From a bacterium (GTDB lineage: Bacteria > Desulfobacterota > S145-22): a DNA stretch of 5,661 bases. The stretch is taken from contig JALTEW010000438.1 in the NCBI GenBank assembly GCA_027073795.1, forward strand, positions 1-5,661. Direction: 5' to 3'. Each line of letters opens with the position of its first letter. Position 1 is the first letter of the stretch. Positions 1-5,661 of this stretch are shown here, one piece after another. Under the pieces are notes generated by a model. It did no database searches and was not told the DNA's origin. It worked only from the letters and a program-made list of their open reading frames with translations. The translations under genes were made by a program, and so were the position numbers.

Positions 1-572
1 TGCCGGGGAGCCGTAATTCAGAGGTTGAACGCCTCCTTCCGGTCATGGCAAAGGCGGCAGCCCTGTTACGAGAGAGGGTATCTCAAGAGGTGTCCTATCT
101 GATCCCGGTGGCGTCGGGTATTCCGGTCCACAAGATAGAGGAAGCCTTTTTACGGGTGGGAGTTCCGGTAGAGATTTGCCAGGAAGGATCCCTGGAGGCC
201 ATGGGCCGGTGTGACCTGATTGTCATGGCTTCCGGGACGGCGACTCTTGAAGCAGCGCTCCTCGCGGTTCCTGCCGTTATTGTGTATAAAGTATCTCTCA
301 TTTCATATCTTTTTGGGAGGCTGCTCATCCGGGTTCCTTGGATTGGGCTGGCGAATATCGTGGCGGGAAAGGAAGTCTATCCGGAACTCATCCAGTATGA
401 GGTAACGCCGGAAAAAATCGCTGAAACCTGTCACAGGCTCATCCAGGAGCCGGGAAGATTACAGAGGGTGAGAGATGAGTTAAGAAATATACGCGAAAAA
501 CTGGGGGCTCCGGGAGCTTCGAAAAGGACAGCAGAGGTTATTTATCGGTATGTCGATGCTATCACTTCGTGA
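1..572 (+). CDS. lpxB: Lipid A disaccharide synthase, C-terminal half (5' end outside window)
   Basis: LpxB is a peripheral inner-membrane GT19 glycosyltransferase that joins UDP-2,3-diacylglucosamine to lipid X to give the lipid A disaccharide 1-phosphate. The reading frame is open to the left edge (first whole codon at base 3) and begins with PGSRNSEVERLLPVM, the family's conserved 'LPGSR..E...LLP' block. The ATG at 45 therefore lies inside this block and is not the gene start. Further on are ASGTATLEAAL (bases 228-260, the nucleotide-sugar site region) and IGLANIVAGKEVYPELIQ, matching the 'LPN(L/I)(L/I)AG....PE.(L/I)Q' stretch of LpxB. The 189 visible residues are about half of the usual ~380. 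The stop (570-572) falls within the start of msbA, a 23-bp overlap suggesting translational coupling. Family assignment is firm; the N-terminal half cannot be assessed. Confidence 0.95.
   Translation, partial: PGSRNSEVERLLPVMAKAAALLRERVSQEVSYLIPVASGIPVHKIEEAFLRVGVPVEICQEGSLEAMGRCDLIVMASGTATLEAALLAVPAVIVYKVSLISYLFGRLLIRVPWIGLANIVAGKEVYPELIQYEVTPEKIAETCHRLIQEPGRLQRVRDELRNIREKLGAPGASKRTAEVIYRYVDAITS
533..537 (+). promoter_or_regulatory. Probable ribosome binding site of msbA
   Basis: AGAGG lies inside the end of lpxB, 12 bases before the ATG at 550. The spacing is somewhat long but fits 550 better than the in-frame ATG at 556, for which it would be 18 bases. It is a modest match, so coupling to lpxB translation may carry part of the initiation. 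Confidence 0.4.
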
Positions 573-2319
573 TCACCCTGAGATCAAGCGTCTCTTCGGT
601 TATATTCGCCCCTATCTGGGGCGCCTTGTTGTCGCGATGGGTTGCATGATTATTGTGGCATTCGCTACCGCCTTTTCCGCCTACCTGGTCAAGCCGGTTC
701 TCGATGATATCTTTCTAAACAAGGATGCCCTTAAGCTCATGTTTCTCCCTTTTGTTGTAATTGCCCTTTATCTGGTGAAGGGAGGAGCCATGTATGGTCA
801 GCGGTATCTCATGGCTTATATCGGCCAGCGGATTGTAGCCAATATAAGACGGGATATGTATTATCGCCTTCAGGACATGGATTTGTCATATTTTTTTAAA
901 AATTCCACCGGCACAATTCTCTCCAGGCTCATCAATGATGTCAATTTGTTAAGAGGGGCCGTTTCTGGGGCGGTAACCAGCTTGTTAAGGGATTCTTTTA
1001 CGATTATGGGGCTTATTTTTGTCGTTTTTTACCGGAATTGGCGGCTTGCCTGTATTGCCATGATTGTCCTTCCCATCGCTGTCTATCCCATCGTTGCCTT
1101 CGGGAGAAAATTTTTCAAGTTCAGCACACGAAGCCAGGAAACGATTGGGGACTTATCCATGTTGATTCATGAGGCAATAACCGGCATCCGAATTGTCAAG
1201 GCATTTGGCATGGAAGATTACGAAAAAAGCCGATTCAACGTGGAAAACGAGCGTCTTTTCAGGATTTACATGAAGATACAAAAGGTTCGGGCACTTTCCT
1301 CTCCTGTCATGGAGACCCTGGGGGGGCTTGGCATCGCGGCCATCATATGGATTGGAGGTTTTCAGGTCCTGAAGGGACATGCAACGCCCGGGACCTTTTT
1401 TTCATTTATGACGGCTCTCTTCATGCTGTATCAGCCGATTAAAAAGATTAACAAGTCTAACAGCGTGGTCCAGGAGGGGTTGTCGGCGGCGCGTCGTATC
1501 TTTGATGTTATGGATATTGAAGAAAAGGTTGTCGAAGCACCGAATGCCATTGAACTTCCGGCCGGATGGAAAACCCTGAGATTCGATCACGTAACGTTTG
1601 CATACGAAAGAGACAGGGTTCTTCAAGACATTAATTTTGCTGTCAAGCGGGGAGAGATGGTTGCCTTTGTCGGGAAAAGCGGAAGCGGAAAGTCAACCCT
1701 GCTGAACCTTATCCCCAGGTTTTATGAGGTCACAGGCGGTAGTATTGCTTTTGATAACCGGGATATTCGTGATTTTACCATTCGATCCCTGAGGTCCCAG
1801 ATTGCCATGGTGACGCAAGAGATTATTCTTTTTAACGACACAGTTCGCAATAACATTGCGTATGGCAATCAGGGCGAGTCGATGGAGGAAATTATCCGAG
1901 CCAGCAAATTAGCCAATGCCCATGATTTCATCATGAAACTCCCGGATGGATATGATACGATTATTGGAGAGAAGGGCGTGAAGCTATCTGGAGGAGAGCG
2001 GCAGCGCATCTCAATTGCCAGGGCAATTCTAAAAAATGCGCCGCTCCTTATCTTGGATGAAGCAACCTCTTCCCTGGATGCTGAGGCTGAGGTGGAGGTG
2101 CAGGAAGGCCTGAATAATTTGATGGTGAGCCGTACCGTTTTAATCGTAGCGCATCGCCTCTCCACTGTGGTGGGGGCGGATCGCATATACGTTTTGGAAA
2201 AGGGGCGGATCGTGGAAGAGGGAACCCATGAAGCGCTTTTTCACGCCAATGGCTCGTATCGACAACTTTTTGATCTTCAGGTGAGAAATGGACTCCTTCT
2301 GGAAACGCCTGCGTTATAA
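550..2319 (+). CDS. msbA: Lipid A export ABC transporter, permease/ATP-binding half-transporter MsbA
   Basis: MsbA works as a homodimer in the inner membrane and uses ATP to flip core-lipid A from the inner to the outer leaflet. The 589-residue length is normal for the family (~580-600). The membrane domain fills residues ~20-305, with hydrophobic segments near 25-47, 63-82, 147-161, 166-184, 255-274 and 282-296. The nucleotide-binding domain follows and is intact: A-loop Y352, Walker A GKSGSGKST (375-383), Q-loop Q423 followed by the MsbA-typical LFNDTV, signature LSGGE (479-483), Walker B LLILDE (499-504) with catalytic E504, D-loop SSLD (507-510) and H-loop H535. Export-ABC relatives for peptides or drugs share this architecture, but the position between lpxB and waaA supports lipid A as the substrate. 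The first 23 bp overlap lpxB and the last 32 bp overlap the next gene. Confidence 0.95.
   Translation: MSMLSLRDHPEIKRLFGYIRPYLGRLVVAMGCMIIVAFATAFSAYLVKPVLDDIFLNKDALKLMFLPFVVIALYLVKGGAMYGQRYLMAYIGQRIVANIRRDMYYRLQDMDLSYFFKNSTGTILSRLINDVNLLRGAVSGAVTSLLRDSFTIMGLIFVVFYRNWRLACIAMIVLPIAVYPIVAFGRKFFKFSTRSQETIGDLSMLIHEAITGIRIVKAFGMEDYEKSRFNVENERLFRIYMKIQKVRALSSPVMETLGGLGIAAIIWIGGFQVLKGHATPGTFFSFMTALFMLYQPIKKINKSNSVVQEGLSAARRIFDVMDIEEKVVEAPNAIELPAGWKTLRFDHVTFAYERDRVLQDINFAVKRGEMVAFVGKSGSGKSTLLNLIPRFYEVTGGSIAFDNRDIRDFTIRSLRSQIAMVTQEIILFNDTVRNNIAYGNQGESMEEIIRASKLANAHDFIMKLPDGYDTIIGEKGVKLSGGERQRISIARAILKNAPLLILDEATSSLDAEAEVEVQEGLNNLMVSRTVLIVAHRLSTVVGADRIYVLEKGRIVEEGTHEALFHANGSYRQLFDLQVRNGLLLETPAL
2279..2285 (+). 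promoter_or_regulatory. Probable ribosome binding site of the DUF374 acyltransferase gene
   Basis: AGGTGAG sits in the end of msbA only 2 bases before the ATG at 2288, which is closer than ideal. The start is nevertheless fixed, because an in-frame TGA lies at 2282-2284 just upstream of this ATG. Initiation probably depends on ribosomes terminating at the msbA stop 32 bp further on. Confidence 0.4.
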
Positions 2320-3007
2320 CCTGACCATTTATTTTCTCCCTCTCGTGGGTTATGTCGTTGTTAAATTTCTGGCCCTGACCATGCGGTTGGAAGAGAAGGG
2401 AAGTGACGCAATTGCCTCATATGACAGAGAGGGCAAACCTTTTATCTGTACTTTCTGGCATGGGCACCTGTTGATGATGCTGGCGTCTCCCTATCGAAAA
2501 AACGCAAGGGTCATGGTAAGCCGTCATCGGGATGGTGAGTTGATCAGTAGGATTGTCGGACTTTTCGGCCTTGAGAGTGTTCGAGGTTCGACGACGCGGG
2601 GAGGGGTTCAGGCCCTGAGGGACTCTATTCGGGTAATAAAGCAAGGCTACAAAGTGGTTATTACCCCGGACGGGCCTCGAGGTCCAAGATTTAAGGTTCA
2701 GCCAGGGGTTATTGAACTGGCGAGGGTTACAGGGGTACCCATTATCCCTGTTGCCTTTTCCTGCACCAAGAAAAGGATTTTTTCTTCCTGGGATCGCTTT
2801 ATTCTCCCTTACCCCTTTTCCAGGGGCGTTTTTTTTTATGGCGAACCTTTTCGTGTACCCTTGGAAATAACAAGGGAGGTGTTAGAATCCAAACGACAGG
2901 CGCTGGAGACACTAATGTGCCAAATGACCCGGGAGGTGGAAAGCTATTGTGAGACAGGTGTCTGGAGAGATGAACGAAGCCGCCAAGACTTGCGAAGTAA
3001 AGGATAA
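2288..3007 (+). CDS. DUF374 lysophospholipid-acyltransferase-like protein, candidate LpxJ-type lipid A late acyltransferase
   Basis: This 239-residue protein has the DUF374 (COG2121) layout. An N-terminal hydrophobic segment (~12-31) probably anchors it to the inner membrane. It is followed by FWHGH (56-60), SRHRDGE (78-84), VRGSTTRGG (98-106), TPDGPRGPR (126-134), GVPIIPVAF (149-157) and SSWDRF (166-171), then a polar C-terminus. No canonical H-x4-D acyltransferase motif is present: the only histidines are 58, 60 and 80, and none has Asp at the right distance. H58 in the FWH block is the most likely catalytic residue. Established knowledge: a DUF374-type protein of Helicobacter/Campylobacter, LpxJ, adds a secondary acyl chain to lipid A and can act before Kdo is attached. 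Position between msbA and waaA makes the same role likely here, but that is inference. Another phospholipid acyltransferase activity is the main alternative. The gene overlaps msbA and ends 5 bp before waaA. Confidence 0.85.
   Translation: MDSFWKRLRYNLTIYFLPLVGYVVVKFLALTMRLEEKGSDAIASYDREGKPFICTFWHGHLLMMLASPYRKNARVMVSRHRDGELISRIVGLFGLESVRGSTTRGGVQALRDSIRVIKQGYKVVITPDGPRGPRFKVQPGVIELARVTGVPIIPVAFSCTKKRIFSSWDRFILPYPFSRGVFFYGEPFRVPLEITREVLESKRQALETLMCQMTREVESYCETGVWRDERSRQDLRSKG
2999..3004 (+). promoter_or_regulatory. Ribosome binding site that fixes the GTG start of waaA
   Basis: AAAGGA with 8 bases to the GTG at 3013 is a well-placed Shine-Dalgarno sequence. An in-frame TAA at 2998-3000 excludes any start further upstream, and no ATG lies between, so GTG 3013 is the natural start. 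Confidence 0.65.
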
Positions 3008-3012
3008 AACCT

Positions 3013-4299
3013 GTGGTTATTTTCTATAATTTCCTATTGCATATTGTTTTAATCCTTTTGTTTCCAGTGTGGGGGATTCTTTTAATCTTGAATCAGAGAT
3101 ACCGGAAGGGTATGGGCGAACGTCTGCGGGGGGCAGTTGTGCCCCAAGGGGGAATTCAGAGGCCTTCTATCTGGATTCACGCGGCTTCATTGGGTGAGGT
3201 AAAGATTTCCGCCCCTGTTTGCAGGGAGCTGTTAACAAAATTTCCGGATTATGGCACAGTATTTTCAACCAGTACCCCCGTGGGAAAGAAACAGGCCCGT
3301 TCGCTTCTTGAAGGGGTAAAGGCGATATTTCTTCTTCCCCTGGATCTGCCATGGACAATCTGCCCTGTAGTTAAGCGATTTCAACCAAGGTTTTTTCTGG
3401 TAGCGGAGACTGAGTTCTGGCCCAATCTTTTCTTCTGTATGAAAAAAAAAGGGGTTCATGTCGCCCTTTTTAACGGGAGGATATCCGACCGATCCTTTAA
3501 GCGGTACAAGCTATTTCGTGTTCTTTTCAGACGCGTGCTTTCATGTGTCGAGCTTTTCTGCATGCAGACGGTTAGGGATGCCGAGCGGATACAGGCCTTG
3601 GGGGTACCGAGGGAAAGGGTACATGTGACGGGAAACGTGAAGTTCGATGCTCCCTATACACCTTTGAAATCCCATGAAGCGGAGGAACTTCGCCAAGTAT
3701 TGAAAATTGGGATAGGGGAACCTTTGTGGGTTGCGGGGAGTGTGCATCCGGAAGAGTTTCCGGTTCTTTTTGGTGCCTATCAGAAGCTCAGAAAAGTCCG
3801 TTCGGAGGTAAAGTGGATCGTGATTCCTCGCCATCTCTATGACGTGACCAGATTTAAAGGTGTCCTGGACGCCGGGGGGGCATCCTGGGCCTTGTGGGAC
3901 GGGAAGTCACCGGTATCAACCTCGTGGGATATCCTGCTTGTCAATGCATTGGGGCAGCTCGTCCGGTTATATCAACTGGGCTTCGCTGCCTTTGTAGGGG
4001 GGAGTCTGGCGCCCATTGGGGGCCATAACCCCTTGGAACCTCTCCGTTATGGTGTACCCACCTTTTTCGGACCGAGAATGGAAAATTTCAGGGAGATCCG
4101 GGACATTATTCTTCATGAAGCAGTCGGGGAAGAGGTTTCTAGTGGGGATGAACTTTCAAACTCTCTGGTGCAGCTCCTTAAAGACCTACGTCGCCGAGAG
4201 GAAATACAAAGCAGATGCATGAGACTTTTTGAGGAACATCAAGGTGCGGCCCGCCATTTTATCCAGAAACTGGAGGAATGGATAAGGGAAAGCGCCTGA
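3013..4299 (+). CDS. waaA: 3-deoxy-D-manno-octulosonic acid (Kdo) transferase
   Basis: WaaA (KdtA, GT30) transfers Kdo from CMP-Kdo to lipid IVA at the cytoplasmic face of the inner membrane, starting the LPS inner core. The 428 residues match the usual ~420-430. Visible landmarks are an N-terminal membrane anchor (~5-26), IWIHAASLGEV (53-63) with the family's catalytic base at E62, STSTPVG (85-91), AETEFWPN (131-138), NGRISDRS (154-161), GNVKFD (207-212) at the domain hinge, the AGSVHPEE loop (241-248), PRH (272-274), and GGSLxxxGGHNPLEP (329-343) in the CMP-Kdo-binding C-terminal domain. All key blocks are intact. Whether the enzyme adds one, two or more Kdo units cannot be told from the sequence. 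The start is GTG. It is the last + strand gene, ending 2 bp from the stop of the converging gene. A run of nine A at 3442-3450 lies in the frame as three Lys codons. Confidence 0.96.
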   Translation: MVIFYNFLLHIVLILLFPVWGILLILNQRYRKGMGERLRGAVVPQGGIQRPSIWIHAASLGEVKISAPVCRELLTKFPDYGTVFSTSTPVGKKQARSLLEGVKAIFLLPLDLPWTICPVVKRFQPRFFLVAETEFWPNLFFCMKKKGVHVALFNGRISDRSFKRYKLFRVLFRRVLSCVELFCMQTVRDAERIQALGVPRERVHVTGNVKFDAPYTPLKSHEAEELRQVLKIGIGEPLWVAGSVHPEEFPVLFGAYQKLRKVRSEVKWIVIPRHLYDVTRFKGVLDAGGASWALWDGKSPVSTSWDILLVNALGQLVRLYQLGFAAFVGGSLAPIGGHNPLEPLRYGVPTFFGPRMENFREIRDIILHEAVGEEVSSGDELSNSLVQLLKDLRRREEIQSRCMRLFEEHQGAARHFIQKLEEWIRESA

Positions 4300-4301
4300 A
4301 T

Positions 4302-5225
4302 TTACAGAGGAGGTGGTGGGGTAAAAAACCTTTTTCTTGCGATGAGTTTTCCTTCGACATCCCCGAAGAAAATGACATCTTTCGCCACACCGTAAAAGGG
4401 GATGAGGTTAGGGGTGAGCCACCCCTCGATTTCCCCTTTTTTTGATTTAGTCACATCCGGATCAAGTCTGAGATAGACAAGGTATTTAACCTTTCCCTTA
4501 AAAGGGAGATTTTTTAATTTTTTTTCTGTTTCCTGTTTTGAGCCGAGTTTTAGCGTAATATGGTTAAGCTTTTTCCCGGGGATGGTGTGAATTGTAAATG
4601 TTTTCCCGAACCGTACGGGTCCATAGCTTCCAAACCGGAAGTTGTAAAAGGCTGTCACAGGATCATCGTAGAGAGCCCCTTCGGGGATGGGCTTGACGTG
4701 TACACTCTTGTGGCTGCCTTTCAGCCTCGTGATGGTCAATCGCCTCCCTACGTAATCCATTTCAAAGATCTTGGTGGTGTGGCTGCTTCCGATCTTTGTG
4801 TCCCGGATAAGACGGGTACAGATGAAACGTGACCGGTCCTTATTCTCTCTCAATTCGCTGATATGGGTATCCTCTCGGTGCCGGGTAAAAAAACCGATGA
4901 TTCCACAGGTTTTCCCCGACAGGGTTGCCTGATATCTCCCTTTTGGGGTAAGCGGGACGAGACTGATCTCGGCGTCCCCGGCGTGGCGAAAGAAAAGGAA
5001 ACCTGCCATGAACTTCATGACTTCGTTTGCAAAGGTTTCCCCGATGGTGTGTTTTTTGATTGTATGAGGTTTGTATGTGGAAGCCTCGCAGGTAGGGTCG
5101 ACTGACAATGAAAAATGGAAAAGGCTTATCCCGACAAGTGCTTTCAGGACCTTGCCTATCCATGTCCTTCGCGTCAGTAGACGTGTGTCACGCCTGTTTA
5201 ACATGCAGGAGGTGTTGAAGTTCAT
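4302..5225 (-). CDS. Exported DUF3108-family protein of unknown function
   Basis: The pattern resembles DUF3108 (PF11306): GETFANEVMKFMAGFLFF (62-79) with a following Ala/Glu-containing strand, YQATLSGKTCGIIGFFTR (98-115), DDPVTAFYNFRFG (187-199), then GWLTPNLIPFYGVA (268-281) and a closing strand. This is recognition by eye, with no search. Family members are mostly periplasmic beta-rich proteins without known function. The N-terminus has a basic region with LTRRTWIGK (17-25), a hydrophobic stretch (~26-42) and a possible cleavage after CEA (46-48); there is no lipobox. An in-frame stop at 5232-5234 limits the start to ATG 5225 or ATG 5204. Neither has a clear Shine-Dalgarno sequence and both lie inside the upstream IMPase gene, so coupling is likely. 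The shorter 300-residue form gives a more usual signal peptide. The protein is rich in Lys and basic, and ends in a short FTPPPPL tail. Confidence 0.75.
   Translation of the reverse strand: MNFNTSCMLNRRDTRLLTRRTWIGKVLKALVGISLFHFSLSVDPTCEASTYKPHTIKKHTIGETFANEVMKFMAGFLFFRHAGDAEISLVPLTPKGRYQATLSGKTCGIIGFFTRHREDTHISELRENKDRSRFICTRLIRDTKIGSSHTTKIFEMDYVGRRLTITRLKGSHKSVHVKPIPEGALYDDPVTAFYNFRFGSYGPVRFGKTFTIHTIPGKKLNHITLKLGSKQETEKKLKNLPFKGKVKYLVYLRLDPDVTKSKKGEIEGWLTPNLIPFYGVAKDVIFFGDVEGKLIARKRFFTPPPPL
4394..4443 (+). terminator. Terminator-like nested hairpin with T-run, candidate end of the lpxB-waaA transcript
   Basis: An outer stem AAAAGGGGA (4394-4402) pairs with TCCCCTTTT (4432-4440). Inside it a perfect 7-bp stem AGGGGTG (4410-4416) pairs with CACCCCT (4420-4426) around a 3-base loop. 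Seven T follow the last C (4437-4443). On the + strand this resembles an intrinsic terminator about 95-145 bases after the waaA stop, lying antisense within the converging DUF3108 gene, because the 2-bp gap between stops leaves no other room. The T-run is partly explained by Lys codons of that gene, so function is unproven. On the - strand the same hairpin ends in only four T. Confidence 0.4.
4492..4515 (+). terminator. Second terminator-like hairpin with T-run
   Basis: TTTCCCTT (4492-4499) pairs with AAGGGAGA (4502-4509, one T-G pair). It is followed directly by six T (4510-4515) and, after AA, by eight more T (4518-4525). The loop is very short (two bases, effectively four if the innermost pair opens) and the stem is AT-rich, so it is weaker than the hairpin ending at 4443. 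It could act as a back-up terminator for the + strand transcript. The T-runs also encode Lys-rich residues (233-247) of the DUF3108 protein on the opposite strand. Confidence 0.3.
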
Positions 5226-5661
5226 CGTGAATCAAGCCATTTGTGCATAGGATTGTGTCAGTGAAGGGATCGAACGGAACCCCGTCAAAGGAGGTAACCG
5301 TTCCACCTGCCTCCATGGCAATGAGGGCACCAGCCGCGACGTCCCAAGGTTTGAGCTTAAGCTCCCAGAAGCCATCGAAGCTCCCCTCTGCCACGCGGCA
5401 GAGGTCCAGGGCGGCACTTCCGTCACGCCGGACACCTTGGGCCCGTTTTATAACGCTCACAAATTCCCTCAGGTTGTTTCTCTCTGAGACTCCGATATCA
5501 TAAGGGAACCCGGTACATAAAAGTGCCTGCTGAATCCTTTGGGTTTTTGAGACATGGACAGGCTGGTCGTTTCTGTAGGCGCCCTGGTCTTTTAGGGCGG
5601 TATAGCATTCATCCGTGATAGGGTTATAGACCACGCCAAGTGTCAGTTGCCCTTTAACCTG
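5188..5661 (-). CDS. Inositol monophosphatase family protein, C-terminal part (5' end outside window)
   Basis: The frame is open to the right edge and reads QVKGQLTLGVVYNPITDECY, the IMPase-family strand 'G...LGVV.(N/D)P..(D/N)E.(Y/F)'. The GTG at 5634 is therefore internal and not the start. Then come GAYRNDQPVHVSKT, LLCTGFPYD, RRDGSAALDLCRVAEG and KPWDVAAGALIAMEAGG. The WDVAAG block carries the metal-binding Asp (codon 5341-5343). The first metal site (the usual DPLDGTTNF) lies outside the window and cannot be checked. The family consists of Mg2+-dependent, Li+-sensitive sugar/inositol phosphate phosphatases, including SuhB-like and PAP/FBP-phosphatase-like members; the exact substrate cannot be decided here. 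Its stop at 5188-5190 lies inside the start of the DUF3108 gene, so the two are probably co-transcribed from a promoter beyond the window. Confidence 0.93.
   Translation of the reverse strand, partial: QVKGQLTLGVVYNPITDECYTALKDQGAYRNDQPVHVSKTQRIQQALLCTGFPYDIGVSERNNLREFVSVIKRAQGVRRDGSAALDLCRVAEGSFDGFWELKLKPWDVAAGALIAMEAGGTVTSFDGVPFDPFTDTILCTNGLIHDELQHLLHVKQA

Noticed and set aside
45..572. Separate small gene starting at ATG 45
   Set aside because: The frame continues upstream to base 3 with conserved LpxB residues (PGSRNSEVERLLPV), so the ATG is an internal Met of a gene cut by the window edge.
1153..2186. Open frames on the - strand opposite msbA
   Set aside because: They are shadows of a strongly conserved ABC transporter gene; their translations show no domain or membrane/secretion pattern.
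4259..4285. Inverted repeat TTATCCA / TGGATAA near the end of waaA as a terminator for the - strand unit
   Set aside because: The stem is 7 bp and AT-rich with a 13-base loop, and no T-run follows on the - strand, so an intrinsic terminator is not supported.
4361..4378. CTTCG/CGAAG imperfect hairpin just after the converging stops
   Set aside because: Only about five strong pairs with a bulge and no following T-run; it looks like chance in coding sequence.
4560..5105. Open frames on the + strand at 4560-4832 and 4863-5105
   Set aside because: They are antisense to the DUF3108 gene, have no recognisable motif and no ribosome site, and the - strand frame has a signal peptide and family pattern.
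5188..5634. IMPase gene starting at the GTG at 5634
   Set aside because: The codons beyond it, up to 5661, read QVKGQLTLG, which continue the conserved family strand; the real start is outside the window.

Overview
The window reads as the 3' part of a lipid A / LPS inner-core operon of a Gram-negative bacterium. On the + strand the order is lpxB (3' half), msbA, a DUF374-family acyltransferase, then waaA (kdtA). On the - strand, converging on it, are a secreted DUF3108-family protein and, upstream of that, the C-terminal part of an inositol-monophosphatase-family enzyme that runs off the right edge. The base composition is mixed. The gene order, and the wording of the DUF374, DUF3108 and IMPase proteins, suggest a deltaproteobacterium in the broad sense (Desulfobacterota, perhaps near Syntrophales). 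This is recollection of family patterns, not a search result.

Layout: 1-572 is the C-terminal half of LpxB (lipid A disaccharide synthase). 550-2319 is MsbA (lipid A flippase ABC half-transporter), whose start overlaps the end of lpxB by 23 bp. 2288-3007 is the DUF374/LpxJ-like acyltransferase, overlapping msbA by 32 bp. 3013-4299 is WaaA (Kdo transferase), starting at GTG 5 bp after the previous stop, with a good Shine-Dalgarno sequence. The overlaps and the lack of gaps point to one co-transcribed, partly translation-coupled unit whose promoter lies left of the window. After a 2-bp gap the - strand begins: DUF3108 (4302-5225) and IMPase (5188-5661, partial), which also overlap each other and have a promoter beyond the right edge. 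No intergenic stretch exceeds a few bases.

How the genes work together: LpxB makes the lipid A disaccharide. The DUF374 enzyme may add a secondary acyl chain, and WaaA adds Kdo. MsbA flips the product across the inner membrane. The kinase LpxK, which normally acts between LpxB and WaaA, is not in the window. The DUF3108 protein is exported and of unknown function; its signal region carries a twin-arginine-like motif.

I see no mobile element, CRISPR array, tRNA or rRNA. I found no evidence of an entirely new system. The points most worth a second look are the LpxJ-like acyltransferase, two terminator-like hairpins buried antisense in the DUF3108 gene, and the Tat-like export signal of that protein.
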